From: JBFKQC01 sp041627895 | GTDB lineage: Bacteria; Pseudomonadota; Alphaproteobacteria; Rhodobacterales; Rhodobacteraceae | DNA: 8,112 nucleotides | Assembly: GCA_041627895.1 (NCBI GenBank) | Contig: JBFKQC010000111.1 | Coordinates: 1-8,112 of the forward strand | Direction: 5' to 3' | Shown: positions 5,573 to 8,112 of the stretch, piece by piece | How positions within the stretch are numbered: the stretch's first letter is position 1 | Layout of the letters: each line of letters opens with the position of its first letter | Made by a program: the position numbers and the translations under genes | The notes under the pieces: model-generated | Databases searched by the model: none | Seen by the model: the letters and a program-made list of their open reading frames with translations, nothing else | What the model was told of the DNA's origin: nothing

Positions 5573-5770
5573 TTACTTGTCCTTGCGGATCGCCTCTTGC
5601 CAGAGATCGAAGAGCGCGAGGCAGATCACGAAGACCGCGATCACCATGAACGGTAAGCCGCCCCGGAATCCGGCGAACCCGGTCGAGATCGAATGCGACA
5701 GGCCGAGGACGAAGACCATCATCAGCCCGGTGCCGATCACGGCGACGACGATGGTGACGAGGCGGGACAT
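5573..5770 (-). CDS. Small two-helix membrane protein of unknown function
   Basis: This 65-residue protein is supported by a strong ribosome site (AGGAG 6 bases before the ATG), by its place 19 bases after the amidase stop, and by a sensible membrane layout. Helix 1 spans about residues 4-25 (LVTIVVAVIGTGLMMVFVLGL). A short loop with SISTGFAGFRGG follows. Helix 2 spans about 38-57 (GLPFMVIAVFVICLALFDLW), and the tail QEAIRKDK is charged and probably cytoplasmic. I do not recognise the family. It is too short for a TRAP small permease (DctQ, about 160-200 residues with four helices), which should lie upstream of dctM outside the window. Co-transcription with a TRAP permease and amidase suggests a link to transport or its regulation, but that is inference. 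Confidence 0.78.
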   Translation of the reverse strand: MSRLVTIVVAVIGTGLMMVFVLGLSHSISTGFAGFRGGLPFMVIAVFVICLALFDLWQEAIRKDK

Positions 5771-5776
5771 GGGCGT

Positions 5777-5781
5777 CTCCT
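5777..5781 (-). promoter_or_regulatory. Ribosome binding site of the small membrane protein
   Basis: AGGAG on the minus strand, inside GGAAAGGAGACG, lies 6 bases before the ATG at 5770. It is the main evidence that this short frame is translated. Confidence 0.75.
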
Positions 5782-5789
5782 TTCCGGTC

Positions 5790-7130
5790 TCACTGTTCCG
5801 CGGCGAGCGTTTTCTGCAGCCAGGACGCCGTGCGCATCAGCCGGTCGTCCTGTTCTACCGCACCGACAAGCTGGACGCCAACCGGCAGGCCGTTCGCGCC
5901 CACCAGCAGCGGCAGCGTGACGGCGGGCAGGCCGGCGAGGCTCGCCATCTTGCAGAACACCGCGTCGCCGGTGCCGCCGCCGCGCGGCGGGGCCTCTCCG
6001 GTCGCGCCGGCCATCAGGATGGCGTCGTAGTCGGCGAAGAACTCGGCAAAGAACGCCTCGGCCGAGGCCTTCACCTCGCAGGCCTCGCGGTACTGCTCGT
6101 CGGTGATCGTCTGCCCGTGCGCCACGACATCCTGCAACGCCGGTGTCAGCCGGGCCAGGCCGGTCTCGATCACCCCGGCGAGATGGCGGACGAACTCGAA
6201 CTCGTGGATGATCGTCTGCACGTCCGGCAAAACCGACAGGTTCGCCGCCGCGTCCAGCCGCTCGACCCGCTCGCCGAGCGCCGCCATCAGTTCGTCGAAG
6301 CCCTCGCGCGCGTCGGCGTCGATCCGGTCGTTATAGGCAAGGTCGAACCAGGCGAGCGCCGGCTCGACCGGCGGATCCGCGGCCGCGCCCGCGGCGAGCG
6401 AGGGGCGCGGGCGGGCAAAGCTCGCCGGGTCGGCCGGGTCGTAGCCCGCGATCACATCGGCCAGCAGCGCGGCGTCCTCCAGCGTGCGGGCCATCGTGCC
6501 CACCTGGTCGAGCGCGGCGCTGGTCTGCAACACGCCCCGGCGCGAGATCATCCCCCGCGTCGGCTTGATCCCGTAGATGCCGCAGAAGCTGGCCGGCCGG
6601 ATCACCGAGCCGCCGGTCTGGGTGCCGATCGCCAGCGGCACATGGCAGGCGGCCACCGCGGCGGCCGATCCGCTGGACGACCCGCCCGGCGTGCGCGCCG
6701 GATCGTGCGGGTTGCGTGTGCCGCTTTCCGCGACGAAGGCCAGTTCGGTCGTCACCGTCTTGCCCAGGATCACCGCGCCCGCCTCGCGCAGCCGGTCGAC
6801 CACCGCCGCATCCTTGTCCGGCACGCGCCCGGCATGGACCGGCGTGCCGCGCTCGCAGGGCAGGCCGGCGACGTCGACGATGTCCTTGACCCCCACCGGG
6901 ACGCCGTGCAGCGCGCCGGTGGCGCGGCCGGCCTTGCGGATCCGGTCGGCCTCGCGCGCCTGGACGATGGAGCCGTCGGCATCGACATGGGTCCAGGCGC
7001 CGATCCCGCCATCGGTCGCGGCGACCCGTTCGAGGCAGGCTGCGACCAGCGCCTCGGACGACAGCCGCCCGGCGCGGATCGCGCCCACGGCCTGGACCGC
7101 GGTCAGCAGGTGCAGGTCGGCCTTGCTCAC
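5790..7130 (-). CDS. Amidase (amidase signature family)
   Basis: This 446-residue enzyme hydrolyses a carboxamide (or related C-N bond) to a carboxylate and ammonia or amine, presumably in the cytoplasm as no signal peptide is present. The full Ser-cisSer-Lys triad is visible: K82 in GVPVGVKDIVDVAG, S151 in TPGGSSSGSAAAVAA, and the nucleophile S175 in GTQTGGSVIRPASFCG. The 24-residue gap between the two serines equals that in fatty acid amide hydrolase as I recall it. The C-terminal part carries AGLPAVTLPLLVGANGLPVGVQLVG, the usual family ending. The start is a GTG overlapping the TRAP permease stop as GTGA; the protein then begins MSKADLHLLTAVQAVGAIRAG, as expected. It could resemble GatA, but no gatB/gatC neighbour is present and the TRAP linkage argues for a catabolic amidase. 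Substrate unknown. Confidence 0.92.
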   Translation of the reverse strand: MSKADLHLLTAVQAVGAIRAGRLSSEALVAACLERVAATDGGIGAWTHVDADGSIVQAREADRIRKAGRATGALHGVPVGVKDIVDVAGLPCERGTPVHAGRVPDKDAAVVDRLREAGAVILGKTVTTELAFVAESGTRNPHDPARTPGGSSSGSAAAVAACHVPLAIGTQTGGSVIRPASFCGIYGIKPTRGMISRRGVLQTSAALDQVGTMARTLEDAALLADVIAGYDPADPASFARPRPSLAAGAAADPPVEPALAWFDLAYNDRIDADAREGFDELMAALGERVERLDAAANLSVLPDVQTIIHEFEFVRHLAGVIETGLARLTPALQDVVAHGQTITDEQYREACEVKASAEAFFAEFFADYDAILMAGATGEAPPRGGGTGDAVFCKMASLAGLPAVTLPLLVGANGLPVGVQLVGAVEQDDRLMRTASWLQKTLAAEQ

Positions 7131-8112
7131 GGGATGTAGACGCCGAACAGGTAATCCGGGAACCACAGCGCGATGCCGGGGAACTGGTACATCAGCACCA
7201 TGCACAGGATCACGATCGCCAGATACGGCATCAGGCCGCGGAAAATCTCGATCAGCTCGATCTGCTTTTTCAGCACGCCCTTCAGGTAATACGCGCTCAT
7301 CGCCATCGGCGGCGTCAGGAACGAGGTCTGCAGGTTCAGCGCCACCAGCATCGCGAAGAAATACGGGTTGACCCCGAACGTATCCAGCATCGGCAGGAAG
7401 ATCGGCACGAAGATGATCAGGATTTCCGACCATTCCAGCGGCCAGCCCAGAAGGAAGATGATCACCTGCGCCAGCACCAGGAACTGCCAGGGCTGCAGGT
7501 TCATCGCCAGGAACCAGTGCTCGATGATGTCGTGCCCGCCGAGGAAGCTGAACACGCTGGCGAAGGTCCAGGACCCGACGAACAGCCAGCAGACCATCGC
7601 CGTGGCCTTGGCGGTCAGGAACACGCTTTCCTTCACCTTGCCCCAGGTCAGCGAACGGTAGAGCACCGCCAGCACCAGCCCGCCCAGCGCGCCCATCGCC
7701 GCGGCCTCGGCCGGGGTCGCCAGACCGCCGAGGATCGAGCCGAGAACCAAGAGGATCAGCACCGTCAGCGGCACGAACGAGACCAGCAGGTTCAGGTAGA
7801 TCTGCATGCGCGGCGGGATGTCGTCCTCGTGCGGCTTGGGCGCCAGCGACGGGTTCAGGCTGACGCGCAGGATCACGTAGACGATGTAGAGCCCCGCCAG
7901 CAGCAGCCCCGGGAACACCGCCGCCGCGTAAAGCCGCAGCGGCGACAGCTCGGCGATGGCGGCATAGACGATCAGCATGATCGACGGCGGGATCAGGATG
8001 CCCAGCGTGCCGCCGGCGCAGATCACGCCGCTCGCGAAGCTGCGCTGATAGCCGGCATTGGCCATCGCGGGATAGGCCAGCAGACCCATCAGCGTGACCA
8101 CCGCGCCGACGA
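7127..8112 (-). CDS. TRAP transporter large permease, DctM family (N-terminus cut by window edge)
   Basis: The last 327 residues are visible; the frame is open to the right edge. It is the 12-helix ion-coupled subunit of a tripartite periplasmic (TRAP) importer in the inner membrane. Signature stretches are GVICAGGTLGILIPPSIMLIVYAA, GLATPAEAAAMGALGGLVLAVLY, GWPLEWSEILIIFVPIFLPML and ALNLQTSFLTPPMAMSAYYLKGV. The EWSEI block and the long polar loop (NPSLAPKPHEDDIPPRM) before helix LNLLVSFVPLTVLILLVLG are like the subgroup annotated mannitol/chloroaromatic TRAP transporters (COG4664), recalled rather than searched. The small permease and the solute-binding protein should lie to the right, upstream in transcription. 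The stop overlaps the amidase GTG by 4 bases, so both are translated from one message. Substrate cannot be inferred beyond an organic acid or a related polar compound. Confidence 0.93.
   Translation of the reverse strand, partial: VGAVVTLMGLLAYPAMANAGYQRSFASGVICAGGTLGILIPPSIMLIVYAAIAELSPLRLYAAAVFPGLLLAGLYIVYVILRVSLNPSLAPKPHEDDIPPRMQIYLNLLVSFVPLTVLILLVLGSILGGLATPAEAAAMGALGGLVLAVLYRSLTWGKVKESVFLTAKATAMVCWLFVGSWTFASVFSFLGGHDIIEHWFLAMNLQPWQFLVLAQVIIFLLGWPLEWSEILIIFVPIFLPMLDTFGVNPYFFAMLVALNLQTSFLTPPMAMSAYYLKGVLKKQIELIEIFRGLMPYLAIVILCMVLMYQFPGIALWFPDYLFGVYIP

Noticed and set aside
5790..7130. Glutamyl-tRNA amidotransferase subunit A (gatA) as the identity of the amidase.
   Set aside because: The signature is shared, but there is no gatC or gatB neighbour, the gene is coupled to a TRAP permease, and the sequence is shorter than usual GatA proteins.
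5493..7139. A 548-codon open frame on the plus strand opposite the amidase.
   Set aside because: It is the antisense shadow of the amidase, whose catalytic motifs are intact. The plus-strand translation is rich in Arg, Ala, Asp and His with no domain and no ribosome site; such long shadows are common in DNA this GC-rich.

Overview
The window looks like chromosomal DNA of a GC-rich alphaproteobacterium, most likely of the order Rhodobacterales (roseobacter/Paracoccaceae type). This rests on three things: strong G/C preference at third codon positions, tight ATGA/GTGA-type gene overlaps, and protein sequences that resemble family members I recall from that group (the KdsB variant, the KpsM-like permease, the SH3/GTEPFW protein and the COG4664-type TRAP permease). 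No mobile element, CRISPR array, tRNA or rRNA is visible, and the base composition looks even throughout.

Layout. (1) Positions 1-2428, minus strand: a three-gene operon read leftwards, cysQ (PAP phosphatase / inositol-monophosphatase family), kdsB (CMP-Kdo synthetase), then a family 2 glycosyltransferase cut by the left edge. The genes overlap by 1 and 4 bases. (2) Positions 2429-2581: a divergent promoter region with a good sigma70-type site facing right. (3) Positions 2582-4023, plus strand: a KpsM/Wzm-like ABC-2 permease for polysaccharide export, overlapping by 4 bases a secreted protein with an SH3b domain and a C-terminal GTEPFW domain. (4) Positions 4024-4559: a 536-base gap between convergent genes with no credible gene. 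It is packed with perfect palindromes and stem-loops, several certainly acting as terminators and others unexplained. (5) Positions 4560-8112, minus strand, read leftwards: the C-terminal part of a TRAP transporter large permease (cut by the right edge), an amidase, a 65-residue two-helix membrane protein, and, after a 140-base gap, a BadF/NagK-type sugar kinase.

How the genes work together. The left half is cell-surface polysaccharide biology: Kdo activation, glycosyl transfer, inner-membrane export, and perhaps recycling of the sulfation by-product PAP. The right half looks like a catabolic uptake unit: a TRAP importer, an amidase that could hydrolyse an imported amide, a small membrane protein of unknown role, and an ASKHA-fold kinase that could phosphorylate an amino sugar. 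The substrate cannot be read from the sequence.

Most of the window is ordinary. The points most worth a second look are the palindrome-dense convergent gap at 4024-4559, the substituted residues in the KdsB active-site motifs, CysQ inside a polysaccharide operon, and the unrecognised small membrane protein.
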